From contig NZ_CP080377.1 in the NCBI RefSeq assembly GCF_019443505.1, forward strand, positions 3,782,001 through 3,846,000: a DNA stretch of 64,000 bases. The letters are read 5' to 3'. This DNA comes from Janthinobacterium sp. PAMC25594. Its GTDB lineage: Bacteria; Pseudomonadota; Gammaproteobacteria; Burkholderiales; Burkholderiaceae_D. The stretch's first letter is position 1. Every line of letters starts with the position of its first letter. Under the pieces are notes generated by a model. That model was not told the origin of the DNA and searched no databases. It saw only the letters and a list, made by a program, of their open reading frames with translations. The translations under genes and the position numbers were made by a program. This document shows, one piece after another, positions 14,372 to 22,771 of this stretch.

Positions 14372-16447
14372 TTACCACATGATGACGCGGTCTTTCGGTG
14401 GCAGATACATCTTGTCGCCCGGTTTCACGTCGAAGGCCTGGTAGAAGCCGGGCTGGTTGCGCATGGTGCCGTTGGCGCGGAACTGACCTGGCGAATGCGG
14501 ATCCGTTTTCAGCAAGACCAATTGCTGCGCTTCACGCATCTTCATGCGCCAGACCTGGGCAAAGCCCGCATAGAAACGCTGCTCGCCCGTGAAACCGTCG
14601 ATGACGGGGGCTTGCTTGCCATTCAGCGACAATTTGTACGCTTTATAGGCAATCGCCACGCCGGAATTGTCGGCGATGTTTTCGCCCAAGGTCAGTTCGC
14701 CGTTGACGAAATGGCCAGGGATGGGGCTGAAGCTGTTGTACTGCGCCACCAGCTGCTTGGTTTTCTTGGCGAAGTTTTTATGGTCGGCCTTGGTCCACCA
14801 GTCGCGCAGGTTGCCGTCGCCGTCGTACTGGGCGCCCTGGTCGTCGAAGCCGTGGCTGATTTCATGACCGATCACGCCGCCGATGGCGCCATAATTGACG
14901 GCGTCGTCCGCGTTGGCGTCAAAGAACGGCGCTTGCAGGATGGCGGCCGGGAAGACGATTTCGTTCAGTTCCGGGTTGTAATAGGCGTTCACGGTCTGCG
15001 GCGTCATGCCCCACTCGTCACGGTCGATAGGCTGGCCCAGCTTGTTCAATTCGCGGTTGTAGTTCAGCAAGTGCGAACGCTGGATGTTGCCGATCAAATC
15101 GTCCTGCGCCACCGTCAGGCCCGAGTAATCGCGCCATTTGTTCGGATAGCCGATCTTGGTGGTGAACTTGGCCAGCTTGATTTGCGCCTGTTTCTTGGTG
15201 ACGGGGCTCATCCAGTCGAGCTTGTCGATGCTTTGCTTGTAGGCCGTCATCAGGTTTTTCACCAGCGCTTCCATGCGCACCTTGCGCTCGGCCGGGAAAT
15301 ATTGCTCCACGTACAACTGGCCCACGGCTTCGCCCAGCGCGCCTTCGACGGCGCCCACGCCACGCTTCCAGCGCGGACGCATTTCCGTCACGCCCGTCAG
15401 GGTGGTGCCATAGAAGGCGAAGTTTTCATCGACATACGCTTTCGGCAGGTAGCCGGCATTGGCGTGCAGCAAGTGCCACTGGAAGTACGCTTTCCACGTC
15501 GCCAGCGGCGTCTTGTTGGCGATCTCGGCAAAACCTTTCAGGTAGCTGGGCTGGCTGACGATCACATAATTGACCTTGCCGGCGATGCCCGTGTCCTTCA
15601 GGTAGCGGGCCCAGTCGTAGCCTGGCGCCACGGCGGCCAGTTTCTCCAGTTCCACCTTGTTGTAGGTTTTAACCGGATCGCGGTTCTGCACATTGCTCCA
15701 TTGCGCCTTGGCCAAGTCCGTTTCCAGCGCCACGATGGCTTTCGCATTCGCGGCGGCATTCGCGTCGCCAGCCAGGCTGAGCATTTTTTCCACGTGGGCC
15801 AGGTATTTGGCGCGCGTGTCGGCCTTGCCCGCTTCCAGGTAGTAATCGCGGTCAGGCAAGCCCAGGCCGCTTTGCACGATGTCGGCCACGTATTTGGTGG
15901 AATCCTTGGCGTCCTGGTGGATGCCGAAGTCGTACGGCGAGGTCACGCCCAGCTTGCTGAAGTGGGCGATCACTGCAGGCAACTCCGCCTTGTCCTGCAG
16001 CGCCGCGATCTTCGCCAGCTCCGCGTTCAAGGGCGTCAGGCCCAGGCTTTCCAGCTTGGTTTCGTCCATGAAGCTGTTATAGAAATCACCGATTTTCTGG
16101 GCATTCGAGCCGGCCGCGCGGGTCTTGTCGGCGCTGGCGCCTTCGACGATGCCGCGCAACTGCGTTTGCGTATCGTCGGCCAGCTTGGCAAAGCTGCCCC
16201 AGCTCGACTTGTCGGCAGGAATGACGGTTTCCGCCAGCCATTTGCCATTCAGGTGCTGGAACAGGTCATCCTGCGCGCGCACGGCAGGGTCGACGTATTC
16301 GACGGCGATGCCGGACGTCAGCGCGGTGGCGGCGACGGCCGTGGCGGGAGCGGCAGCGGCTTTCTTGGCAGAATCAGCGGCGCCAGCCATGCCGGACACG
16401 CCGGCCAGCAAACTCAGGGTCAATGCACTTAACAAATAACGATTCAC
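14372..16447 (-). CDS. M13-family zinc metallopeptidase (PepO/neprilysin-like), downstream paralogue
   Basis: A 691-aa exported endopeptidase. GTG start at 16447 with GAGG 6 nt upstream gives MNRYLLSALTLSLLAGVSGM, a signal peptide. The mature protein has the M13 N-domain (NGKWLAETVIPADKSSWGSF) and the catalytic domain with zinc motif GHEISHGFDDQG (two His ligands, catalytic Glu), GENIADNSGVAIAY (third ligand Glu) and the closing DRVIMW tryptophan. These enzymes cleave peptides of roughly 40 residues or less in the periplasm. It lies downstream of a close paralogue (16691-18754) with a palindromic repeat and terminator between them, so it is a tandem duplicate that probably has its own promoter. 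Confidence 0.94.
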   Translation of the reverse strand: MNRYLLSALTLSLLAGVSGMAGAADSAKKAAAAPATAVAATALTSGIAVEYVDPAVRAQDDLFQHLNGKWLAETVIPADKSSWGSFAKLADDTQTQLRGIVEGASADKTRAAGSNAQKIGDFYNSFMDETKLESLGLTPLNAELAKIAALQDKAELPAVIAHFSKLGVTSPYDFGIHQDAKDSTKYVADIVQSGLGLPDRDYYLEAGKADTRAKYLAHVEKMLSLAGDANAAANAKAIVALETDLAKAQWSNVQNRDPVKTYNKVELEKLAAVAPGYDWARYLKDTGIAGKVNYVIVSQPSYLKGFAEIANKTPLATWKAYFQWHLLHANAGYLPKAYVDENFAFYGTTLTGVTEMRPRWKRGVGAVEGALGEAVGQLYVEQYFPAERKVRMEALVKNLMTAYKQSIDKLDWMSPVTKKQAQIKLAKFTTKIGYPNKWRDYSGLTVAQDDLIGNIQRSHLLNYNRELNKLGQPIDRDEWGMTPQTVNAYYNPELNEIVFPAAILQAPFFDANADDAVNYGAIGGVIGHEISHGFDDQGAQYDGDGNLRDWWTKADHKNFAKKTKQLVAQYNSFSPIPGHFVNGELTLGENIADNSGVAIAYKAYKLSLNGKQAPVIDGFTGEQRFYAGFAQVWRMKMREAQQLVLLKTDPHSPGQFRANGTMRNQPGFYQAFDVKPGDKMYLPPKDRVIMW

Positions 16448-16565
16448 GGTAATCCTCAATATTGTATTGTGTGGAATATAAGGGTCAGAATGCCCGCGGC
16501 TTCTGGCCCGGTTTTTGACTGTAGCATACCGGCCGAAATGACAGAAAGAACTTTGGCAGAAATAC

Positions 16566-16594
16566 AAAAGAGACCACGCGCGGTGGTCTCTTTT
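16566..16594 (-). terminator. Terminator between the tandem M13 genes
   Basis: AAAAGAGACCAC (16566-16577) and GTGGTCTCTTTT (16583-16594) with a 5-nt loop. It sits 97 bp past the stop of the upstream paralogue and can end its transcript; the symmetry would allow both directions. Confidence 0.82.
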
Positions 16595-16620
16595 GTTGTG
16601 ACAAGATAACGTTTACATGA

Positions 16621-16658
16621 CGTAGGTCGGCTTAGCCCGGAGGGCGTAAGCCGACAAC
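16621..16658. repeat. REP-like palindrome, family A, copy 1
   Basis: GTAGGTCGGCTTAGCCC, then GGA, then GGGCGTAAGCCGAC form a stem with one bulge. Closely related palindromes occur at 46684-46789 (two) and 51076-51110, always just past gene ends. Confidence 0.75.
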
Positions 16659-16690
16659 ATTGTTAGCGCCATCGGTTGGTCGGATGACAC

Positions 16691-18754
16691 TTACCAGATG
16701 ATCACGCGGTTTTCCGGCGCCACATACATCTTGTCGCCCGGTTTCACGCCAAACGCTTCATAGAAGCCAGGCTGGTTGACCATGGTGCCATTTGCGCGGT
16801 ACTGGCCCGGCGAATGCGGGTCGGTCTTGATTTGCACGATCTGCTGCGCTTCGCGCATCTTGCTGCGCCAGACCTGGCCAAAGCCCATGTAGAAGCGCTG
16901 GTCGCCCGTCAAGCCATCGAGCACGGGCGCCGGCTTGCCGCCCAGCGAAATCTTGTAGGCTTTATAGGCGATCGCCACGCCCGAGTTGTCGGCGATGTTC
17001 TCGCCCAGGGTCAGCGCGCCGTTGACGTTGTAGCCCGGCAATGGGCTATAGCCGTCGTATTGCTTGGTCAGCGCATCGGCCTTGGCGGCGAAATTCTTGC
17101 GGTCAGCGGGGGTCCACCAGTCGCGCAGGTTGCCGTCGCCATCGGACTGGCTGCCCTTGTCGTCGAAGCCGTGGCTGATTTCATGGCCGATGACGGCGCC
17201 GATGGCGCCATAGTTGACGGCGTCATCCGCGTTGGCGTCGAAGAACGGCGGCTGCAGGATGGACGCGGGGAAGACGATTTCATTCATCGTCGAGCTGTAA
17301 TAGGCGTTCACCGTCTGCGGCGTCATGCCCCACTCTTCGCGGTCGATCGGTTTGCCGAGCTTGGCCACCTGGCGCGCGGAGCCGAAGTTGGCGGCGCGCA
17401 TCATGTTGCCCACCAGGTCGCCCTGGACGATTTGCAGCTTCGTGTAATCGCGCCATTGGTTCGGATACGCGATCTTCGGCGTGAACTTGGCCAGCTTGGC
17501 TTGCGCTTCTTTCTTGGTCTCCGGGCTCATCCAATCCAGCGTGTCGATGCTGTTCTTGTAGGCGGCCAGCACGTTTTTCACCAGTTCCTGCATGTGCGCC
17601 TTGCGCTCTGCCGGGAAATATTGCGCGACATACAGTTTGCCGACGGCTTCGCCCAGCACGCCTTCGACGGCGCCTACGCCACGCTTCCAGCGCGGCTGGT
17701 TTTCCGTCACGCCGCTGAGTACCGTGCCATAGAAGGCAAAGCTCTCGTCGACGAAGTTTTTCGACAGGTAGCTGGCATAGCTGCGCAGCAACTGCCATTC
17801 GAAATACGCTTTCAGGGTGTCCAGATCGGCGGACGCCAGCACCTTGTTGTAGCCGGCCAGGTAGCTGGGCTGGTTGACGATGACATAATCGACCTTGTTG
17901 GCGATGCCCAGGGCAGCCAGGCCGGACTTCAGGTCGTAGCCGGGAGTCAGGTCGTTCAGTTTATTGATGTCGGTCTTGTTGTAGCGTTTCACGGGGTCGC
18001 GGTTCTCGACCTTGGTCCATTGCACTTCGGCCAGCGATGTTTCCAGGGCAACGACAGCCTTGGCGCGCGCGGCGGCGTTCTTGTCGCCCGCCATGGCCAG
18101 CATTTTTTCCACGTGCGCCTGGTATTTTTCCTTCACGCCCGCCTGCTTGGCTTCCAGGTAGTAGTCGCGGTCGGGCATGCCCAGGCCGCTTTGGCTCACG
18201 TAAGCCGCATATTTCGTCGAAGCACGAGCATCCTGGCCCACATACACGGCGTATGGGGTCGATACGCCCGTCTGGCTCAGGTGGGCGATCAGGGCAGGCA
18301 CGCCCCTCTTGTCGCGCAGCGAGCGGATACGGTTCAGTTCGCCGGCCAGCGGCTTCGTGCCCAGCGCATCGAGCTTGGCTTCATCCATGTAGCTGGCGTA
18401 CAGGTCGCTGATTTTCTGCGCCTCGGAACCGGCTTTCTTGTGCTTGTCCTGTTGCGTGGCTTCGATGATGCCGCGCAATTGCGGCGTCGTGTCGTCGCGC
18501 AGCTTGGCGAACGAACCCCAGCTCGACTTGTCGGCAGGAATCTCGGTCGTGGCCAGCCACTTGCCGTTCAAATGGGTAAAGAAATCGTCCTGCACGCGCA
18601 CGGCGGGGTCGATGTACTGCACCTCGATGCCGGAAACGACGCCAGCGGAGGCAGGCGCCACGGTCGGCGCGGCCACGGCGGATACGGGTTCGGCGGCATG
18701 GGCAAACGCAGCCAACAGGGTCAGGGTCAGACTGCTCAAGAGATAGCGATTCAC
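16691..18754 (-). CDS. M13-family zinc metallopeptidase, upstream paralogue
   Basis: A 687-aa paralogue of the following gene, with the same architecture: GTG start (MNRYLLSSLTLTLLAAFAHA signal peptide), N-domain with NGKWLATTEIPADKSSWGSF, zinc motif GHEISHGFDDKG, ligand motif GENIADNSGVAIAYKAYK and C-terminal NRVIIW. Most of the length aligns without gaps by eye; the variable part is near ANFGSARQVAKL versus SHLLNYNRELNKL. Periplasmic peptide degradation is the family role. Substrate differences between the two copies are possible but cannot be read here. Confidence 0.94.
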   Translation of the reverse strand: MNRYLLSSLTLTLLAAFAHAAEPVSAVAAPTVAPASAGVVSGIEVQYIDPAVRVQDDFFTHLNGKWLATTEIPADKSSWGSFAKLRDDTTPQLRGIIEATQQDKHKKAGSEAQKISDLYASYMDEAKLDALGTKPLAGELNRIRSLRDKRGVPALIAHLSQTGVSTPYAVYVGQDARASTKYAAYVSQSGLGMPDRDYYLEAKQAGVKEKYQAHVEKMLAMAGDKNAAARAKAVVALETSLAEVQWTKVENRDPVKRYNKTDINKLNDLTPGYDLKSGLAALGIANKVDYVIVNQPSYLAGYNKVLASADLDTLKAYFEWQLLRSYASYLSKNFVDESFAFYGTVLSGVTENQPRWKRGVGAVEGVLGEAVGKLYVAQYFPAERKAHMQELVKNVLAAYKNSIDTLDWMSPETKKEAQAKLAKFTPKIAYPNQWRDYTKLQIVQGDLVGNMMRAANFGSARQVAKLGKPIDREEWGMTPQTVNAYYSSTMNEIVFPASILQPPFFDANADDAVNYGAIGAVIGHEISHGFDDKGSQSDGDGNLRDWWTPADRKNFAAKADALTKQYDGYSPLPGYNVNGALTLGENIADNSGVAIAYKAYKISLGGKPAPVLDGLTGDQRFYMGFGQVWRSKMREAQQIVQIKTDPHSPGQYRANGTMVNQPGFYEAFGVKPGDKMYVAPENRVIIW

Positions 18755-18886
18755 GGATTGTCCTTATGGGGCATGTCAAAAAAGACCGGGCAGATAGCTG
18801 CGGGCGGATAGCCCGCCGCGCCAGGCGCTGCAGGAATGTAGCACGCGACCATGCCATTTGGCCATCCTTCCCCCCCGGACTGCCCC

Positions 18887-19465
18887 TCAGTTGTTGGGTA
18901 GCGTCATGCCGGCGCCCCCGCTGCCCACGCTCACGCCGCCCATGCCGCCCTTGCCCCCCTTGCGCCCGCCGTGTTCGCCAGCGGGCGCGCCGCGCGATTC
19001 ACTGTGGGGTACGGCGGCGTCCATCACGCGCGCCATCTGGCCGGCGATGAACTGGGCCACCGCCTGGCGCTGCTGCTCGTCCAGGGCATCGTTGACGCTG
19101 AGCCACCACTCGCGCACCTGCTTTTCTTCGGCCAGGCTCAGCGTGCTTTCCGTGTCCAGGCCGGCGAGCAGGTCGCGCAACTCCAGCCGGGGCGCCTGCA
19201 AGCCCTGCGTCACAGCCGCTTGCAGGCGTTCTCGGCGCGCCTTGCGTTCGCGCAAGAGTTGACGGGTTTTTCCTTCCACCTGCTGCCACAAGGTGGTTTG
19301 ATTCGCATTGAGTTTCAATTCCGTCCTGAAATCGGGGGCCATCGGCAGCAAGTCTTCCAGGCGCATCTCGGCGATCGGCACGGCCGAGGCGGTCAAGGCG
19401 GTGGTGCCCAGCAGGAAAGCCAGGCTGAGGCGGCGCAAGGCGGGGGAAAAGGTCAGCGATGTCAT
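18887..19465 (-). CDS. Periplasmic Spy/CpxP-like protein
   Basis: A 192-aa exported protein with a signal peptide (1-28, TTALTASA). The mature part is helical and rich in Arg, Gln and Leu, with LKLNANQTTLWQQVEGKTRQ similar to the LTxxQ repeats of Spy and CpxP, and a Gly-rich tail (HGGRKGGKGGMGGVSVGSGG) that is unusual for that family. Spy-type proteins are envelope chaperones induced by CpxR or metal stress. A terminator-like hairpin lies 14 bp before the start codon on the same strand and a CpxR-like box 110 bp upstream, suggesting stress control. Family assignment is tentative. Confidence 0.65.
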   Translation of the reverse strand: MTSLTFSPALRRLSLAFLLGTTALTASAVPIAEMRLEDLLPMAPDFRTELKLNANQTTLWQQVEGKTRQLLRERKARRERLQAAVTQGLQAPRLELRDLLAGLDTESTLSLAEEKQVREWWLSVNDALDEQQRQAVAQFIAGQMARVMDAAVPHSESRGAPAGEHGGRKGGKGGMGGVSVGSGGAGMTLPNN

Positions 19466-19479
19466 GGGGGGCTCCGGAT

Positions 19480-19509
19480 AAAAAAAAGCCTGCGTCCGCA
19501 GACGCAGGC
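19480..19509 (-). terminator. Terminator-like hairpin in the leader of the Spy-like gene
   Basis: On the minus strand GCCTGCGTC-TGCG-GACGCAGGC is followed by T7, ending only 14 bp before the start codon at 19465. No gene on that strand ends just upstream, so it may be an attenuator or the end of a small RNA. Confidence 0.7.
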
Positions 19510-19573
19510 AAAACCACTTCGGGTCGAGAATGCGAGTCCACTATAGGGCCGCCGCACACGCTTTTTTTCGACT

Positions 19574-19588
19574 CTTACAAATGCTTAC
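19574..19588 (-). promoter_or_regulatory. CpxR-like box
   Basis: On the minus strand GTAAG-CATTT-GTAAG matches the GTAAA-N5-GTAAA pattern bound by CpxR in enterobacteria. It lies upstream of a Spy/CpxP-like gene and of the ctpA protease gene. The regulator itself is not in the window. Confidence 0.4.
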
Positions 19589-19790
19589 TCCCCTCAAGAG
19601 TAACTATACATCGCATACAAAACCGCAACATATGGCAAGCTGACCGCCCCGTTTTCGCGCGTAGACTGAGGCCAGGCACGCTTTTTCCACGGCCGGCCCA
19701 CGCCGGCAGAGATTCAGGTCTATACTTTCAGGAAAGCGCCGCTCCATGGGGACTGGCGCTTATGCAAGACACGCTAGCTGCAAAGGTGCA

Positions 19791-21233
19791 ATGATGGGCA
19801 AACTCAAAAATACCGGCTTGATCGGCCTGGGCGTGGTGGCCGGCGTCGCCGTGTCGCTGCAATTTTCCGCCATGGCGCAAAAGACCGTCGAGCCGCCCCT
19901 GCCGCTGGAAGAGCTGCGCCAGCTGGCCGATGTGTTTGGCCTGATCAAGTCCGATTACGTCGAGCCGGTGGAAGACAAGAAACTGCTGGAAGACGCCATT
20001 TCCGGCATGGTCGCCTCGCTCGACCCCCATTCCGCCTACCTGGACAAGAAAGCCTACGCCGAGCTGCGCGAAGGCTCCGAAGGCAAGTTTGTCGGCCTGG
20101 GCATTGAAATTGGCATGAGCGAAGACGGCTACATCAAGATCGTCTCGCCCATCGAGGATTCACCCGCCTACCGCGCCGGCATCAAGGCCGGCGATTTGAT
20201 TACCCGCCTCGATGGCCAGCCCGTGAAAGGCGTCAGCCTGGACGACAGCGTCAAGCGCATGCGCGGCGAACCGGGCACCAAGGTGTCGCTGACCATTGCC
20301 CGCAAGGATGAACCGCAGCCGCTGGCCTTCACCATCACGCGCGAGGAAATCCACCAAAAGAGCGTGAAGGCGAAAATGGTCGAGCCGGGCTACGCCTGGC
20401 TGCGTGTGTCGCAATTCCAGGAACCGACCGTCGACGACATGGCCGCGCAGATCACGGCCCTGTACCAGCAAGACCCGCACATCAAGGGCATGGTGCTGGA
20501 CCTGCGCAACGATCCGGGCGGCGTGCTGCAGGGCGCCATCGGCGTCTCGGCCGCCTTCCTGCCGAAGGACGCGGCCATCGTCTCGACCAACGGCCAGCTG
20601 CCCGACTCGAAACAGGTGTTTTACGGCCGCGCCGAATACTATACCTTCCGCTCGGAAGGCGATGCGCTGGCGAAATTGCCGGCCGCTATCAAGAAAGTGC
20701 CTCTGGTGGTGCTGGTCAACACGGGTTCGGCCTCGGCCTCGGAAATCGTCGCTGGCGCCCTGCAGGATTACAAGCGCGCCACCATCATCGGCACGCAAAC
20801 CTTCGGCAAGGGTTCCGTGCAAACCATCCGCCAGCTGACGGCCGACACGGCCGTCAAGCTGACGACGGCCCGCTACTACACGCCGAACGGCCGCTCGATC
20901 CAGGCCAAGGGCATCGTGCCCGACCTGCTGGTCGATGAAAATGCGGACGGCGACGGCTTGAACGGCTTGCGCATCCGCGAAGCGGACCTGACCAAGCACC
21001 TGAGCAACGACCGCGACCAGGAAAGCGCTAAAGCGGCCCCCGTCAACGACGAGATGGAAGAGCAATTGCGCCTCATCGCCCTGGAAAAAACCCGCAAGCC
21101 GCTGGAATTCGGCAGCAAGGATGATTTTCAATTGCACCAGGCGCTGAACCACCTGAAGGGTTTGCCAGTCCAGCTGGCCAAACCCGAAGCGGTGGTGGTG
21201 CAGGCCGACGTCAAGAAAGAACAGAAGAAGTAA
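19791..21233 (+). CDS. ctpA: C-terminal processing peptidase, S41 family
   Basis: A 480-aa exported serine protease. The start at 19791 follows AAAGGTGCA. A signal peptide or anchor (about 9-31) leads to a region typical of CTPs (LADVFGLIKSDYVEPVEDKK), a PDZ domain (about 88-170, GLGIEIGMSEDGYIKIVSPI and AGIKAGDLITRLDG) and the protease core. The catalytic serine is in NTGSASASEIVAGAL and the general-base lysine in TFGKGSVQT. CTPs trim or degrade periplasmic proteins, often cell-wall hydrolases. A low-complexity Lys-rich tail ends the protein. It stands alone; a palindromic repeat follows at 21241. Confidence 0.93.
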   Translation: MMGKLKNTGLIGLGVVAGVAVSLQFSAMAQKTVEPPLPLEELRQLADVFGLIKSDYVEPVEDKKLLEDAISGMVASLDPHSAYLDKKAYAELREGSEGKFVGLGIEIGMSEDGYIKIVSPIEDSPAYRAGIKAGDLITRLDGQPVKGVSLDDSVKRMRGEPGTKVSLTIARKDEPQPLAFTITREEIHQKSVKAKMVEPGYAWLRVSQFQEPTVDDMAAQITALYQQDPHIKGMVLDLRNDPGGVLQGAIGVSAAFLPKDAAIVSTNGQLPDSKQVFYGRAEYYTFRSEGDALAKLPAAIKKVPLVVLVNTGSASASEIVAGALQDYKRATIIGTQTFGKGSVQTIRQLTADTAVKLTTARYYTPNGRSIQAKGIVPDLLVDENADGDGLNGLRIREADLTKHLSNDRDQESAKAAPVNDEMEEQLRLIALEKTRKPLEFGSKDDFQLHQALNHLKGLPVQLAKPEAVVVQADVKKEQKK

Positions 21234-21240
21234 GCAATTT

Positions 21241-21267
21241 GGGGTCAGACCCGCCGGGTCTGCCCCC
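21241..21267. repeat. Palindromic repeat, family B, copy 1
   Basis: GGGGTCAGACCC-GCC-GGGTCTGCCCC starts 7 bp after the ctpA stop codon. A related palindrome lies at 24505-24545 after another gene. It could also act as a weak terminator, although no T-run follows. Confidence 0.65.
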
Positions 21268-21439
21268 ATCCAGCAGGGGGCGCCATGCCTCCCGTTAACC
21301 GGCCCACGCGACAAAAATCAATCTTCCGCCACACTTCTCCCTGCCCCGCCACACGAAACTCTCTACAGTCGAGTCCGTTTGTGTAAAATTTGCTTCACTT
21401 ATCGGCGCCGCGCCGATTGCCAAATTTGAAAGTTTAACC

Positions 21440-22561
21440 ATGAAACAAGTCGTCATCAGCGGTACCGGACTGTACACGCCGCCATTTTCGATCTCCAACG
21501 AAGAGCTGGTCATCTGCTTCAATGCCTACGCGGAAAAGTTCAATGCCGACAACGCCGACGCGATTGCCGCGGGCACGGTGACGGCGCTGGAGCTGTCGAG
21601 CGTGGCCTTCATCGAAAAGGCGTCCGGCATCAAGTCGCGCTTCGTGATGGAGAAAGAAGGCATCCTCGATCCGGCGCGCATGGTCTCGCGCATCCCGGAA
21701 CGGGGCGATGACGAACTGTCCTTGCAGGCGGAAATGGCCGTCGCCGCCGCGCGTGACGCCCTGGCGCGCGCCGGCCGCACGCCGGCCGACATCGACATGG
21801 TGCTGGTGGCCTGCAGCAATATGCAGCGCGCCTATCCCGCCATGGCGGTGGAAGTGCAGGATGCGCTGGGCATCGACGGTTATGGTTTTGACATGAACGT
21901 GGCGTGTTCGTCCGCCACCTTCGGCATCCAGCAAGCCGTGGCCGCCGTGCAAAGCGGCCAGGCGCGCGCCGTGCTGGTCTTGAATCCCGAAATCACCAGC
22001 GGCCACCTGAACTGGCGCGACCGCGACAGCCATTTCATTTTCGGCGACGCCTGCACCGCCATCATCGTCGAAGCGAAAGACACGGCCGTGTCCAAGCACC
22101 AGTTCGAGATCATCGGCACGGAACTCAAAACGCGCTTCTCTAACGCCATCCGCAACAATTTCGGCTTCCTCAACCGTTTTGACGAATCCGGCGTGGGCAA
22201 GACCGACAAGCTGTTCCGCCAGCAAGGCCGCAAGGTCTTCAAGGAAGTGTGCCCGATGGCCGCCGAAATGATCAAGGCGACCCTGGCCAAGGCCGGCGTG
22301 GAAGTGGCGCAAGTGAGCCGCTACTGGCTGCACCAGGCCAACCTGAACATGAACCTGCTGATCGCGCGCCTGATCCTGGGCCGTGACGCCGAGGCCAACG
22401 AAGCGCCCGTGATCCTCGACACCTACGCCAACACCTCGTCGGCCGGTTCCATCATCGCCTTCCATACATATCAGGATGACATGGCGGCGGGCGCCATGGG
22501 CGTCATCTGCTCGTTCGGCGCCGGCTATTCCATCGGCTGCGTGGTCGTGCGCAAGGTGTAA
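21440..22561 (+). CDS. fabH: 3-oxoacyl-ACP synthase III (FabH-type)
   Basis: A 373-aa thiolase-fold condensing enzyme that primes fatty-acid synthesis by joining an acyl-CoA to malonyl-ACP. The catalytic triad is visible: cysteine in MNVACSSATFG, histidine in WLHQANLNMN and asparagine in DTYANTSSAG. It is about 50 residues longer than classical FabH, with an insertion near SAVAFIEKASGIKSRFV and around TRFSNAIRNNFGFLNRFD, a form common in betaproteobacteria. There are no fab genes around it (the main cluster must be elsewhere), so this may be a second, specialised copy. Confidence 0.9.
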   Translation: MKQVVISGTGLYTPPFSISNEELVICFNAYAEKFNADNADAIAAGTVTALELSSVAFIEKASGIKSRFVMEKEGILDPARMVSRIPERGDDELSLQAEMAVAAARDALARAGRTPADIDMVLVACSNMQRAYPAMAVEVQDALGIDGYGFDMNVACSSATFGIQQAVAAVQSGQARAVLVLNPEITSGHLNWRDRDSHFIFGDACTAIIVEAKDTAVSKHQFEIIGTELKTRFSNAIRNNFGFLNRFDESGVGKTDKLFRQQGRKVFKEVCPMAAEMIKATLAKAGVEVAQVSRYWLHQANLNMNLLIARLILGRDAEANEAPVILDTYANTSSAGSIIAFHTYQDDMAAGAMGVICSFGAGYSIGCVVVRKV

Positions 22562-22576
22562 GCGTTTGGGGCGGGA

Positions 22577-22603
22577 TGCGCCTGATTGCCTCAATTAGGC
22601 GCA
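22577..22603. terminator. Hairpin after fabH, possible terminator
   Basis: TGCGCCTGATT (22577-22587) and AATTAGGCGCA (22593-22603) pair with one mismatch around a 5-nt loop, 15 bp past the fabH stop. A clear T-run is absent, so termination would be weak. Confidence 0.4.
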
Positions 22604-22771
22604 GATCGCAGTGGATGGCATGCGTTCGCGACCACCTGGACGAAGATATAGCGCAAATTTTTTGTGAAAAAAGCGGCAGGAAAATTCCAGCCGCAGCTTT
22701 GTTGCGTTTATACTCAATCGCTGAACAGCCTCTTTTTCCATCCGCACGTCGCCATAAGGAACCCACCACGC

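Larger units (their letters stand above)
19466..19790. other. Divergent control region between the Spy-like gene and ctpA
   Basis: 325 bp between divergent genes. It contains the leader hairpin (19480-19509), a CpxR-like direct repeat (19574-19588) and an inverted repeat TTACTC-N7-GAGTAA (about 19585-19603). I see no gene in it. Confidence 0.6.

Noticed and set aside
14234..18811. Long open frames antisense to both M13 peptidases
   Set aside because: The same pattern appears opposite both paralogues because they share sequence; no signal peptide, domain or ribosome site supports them.
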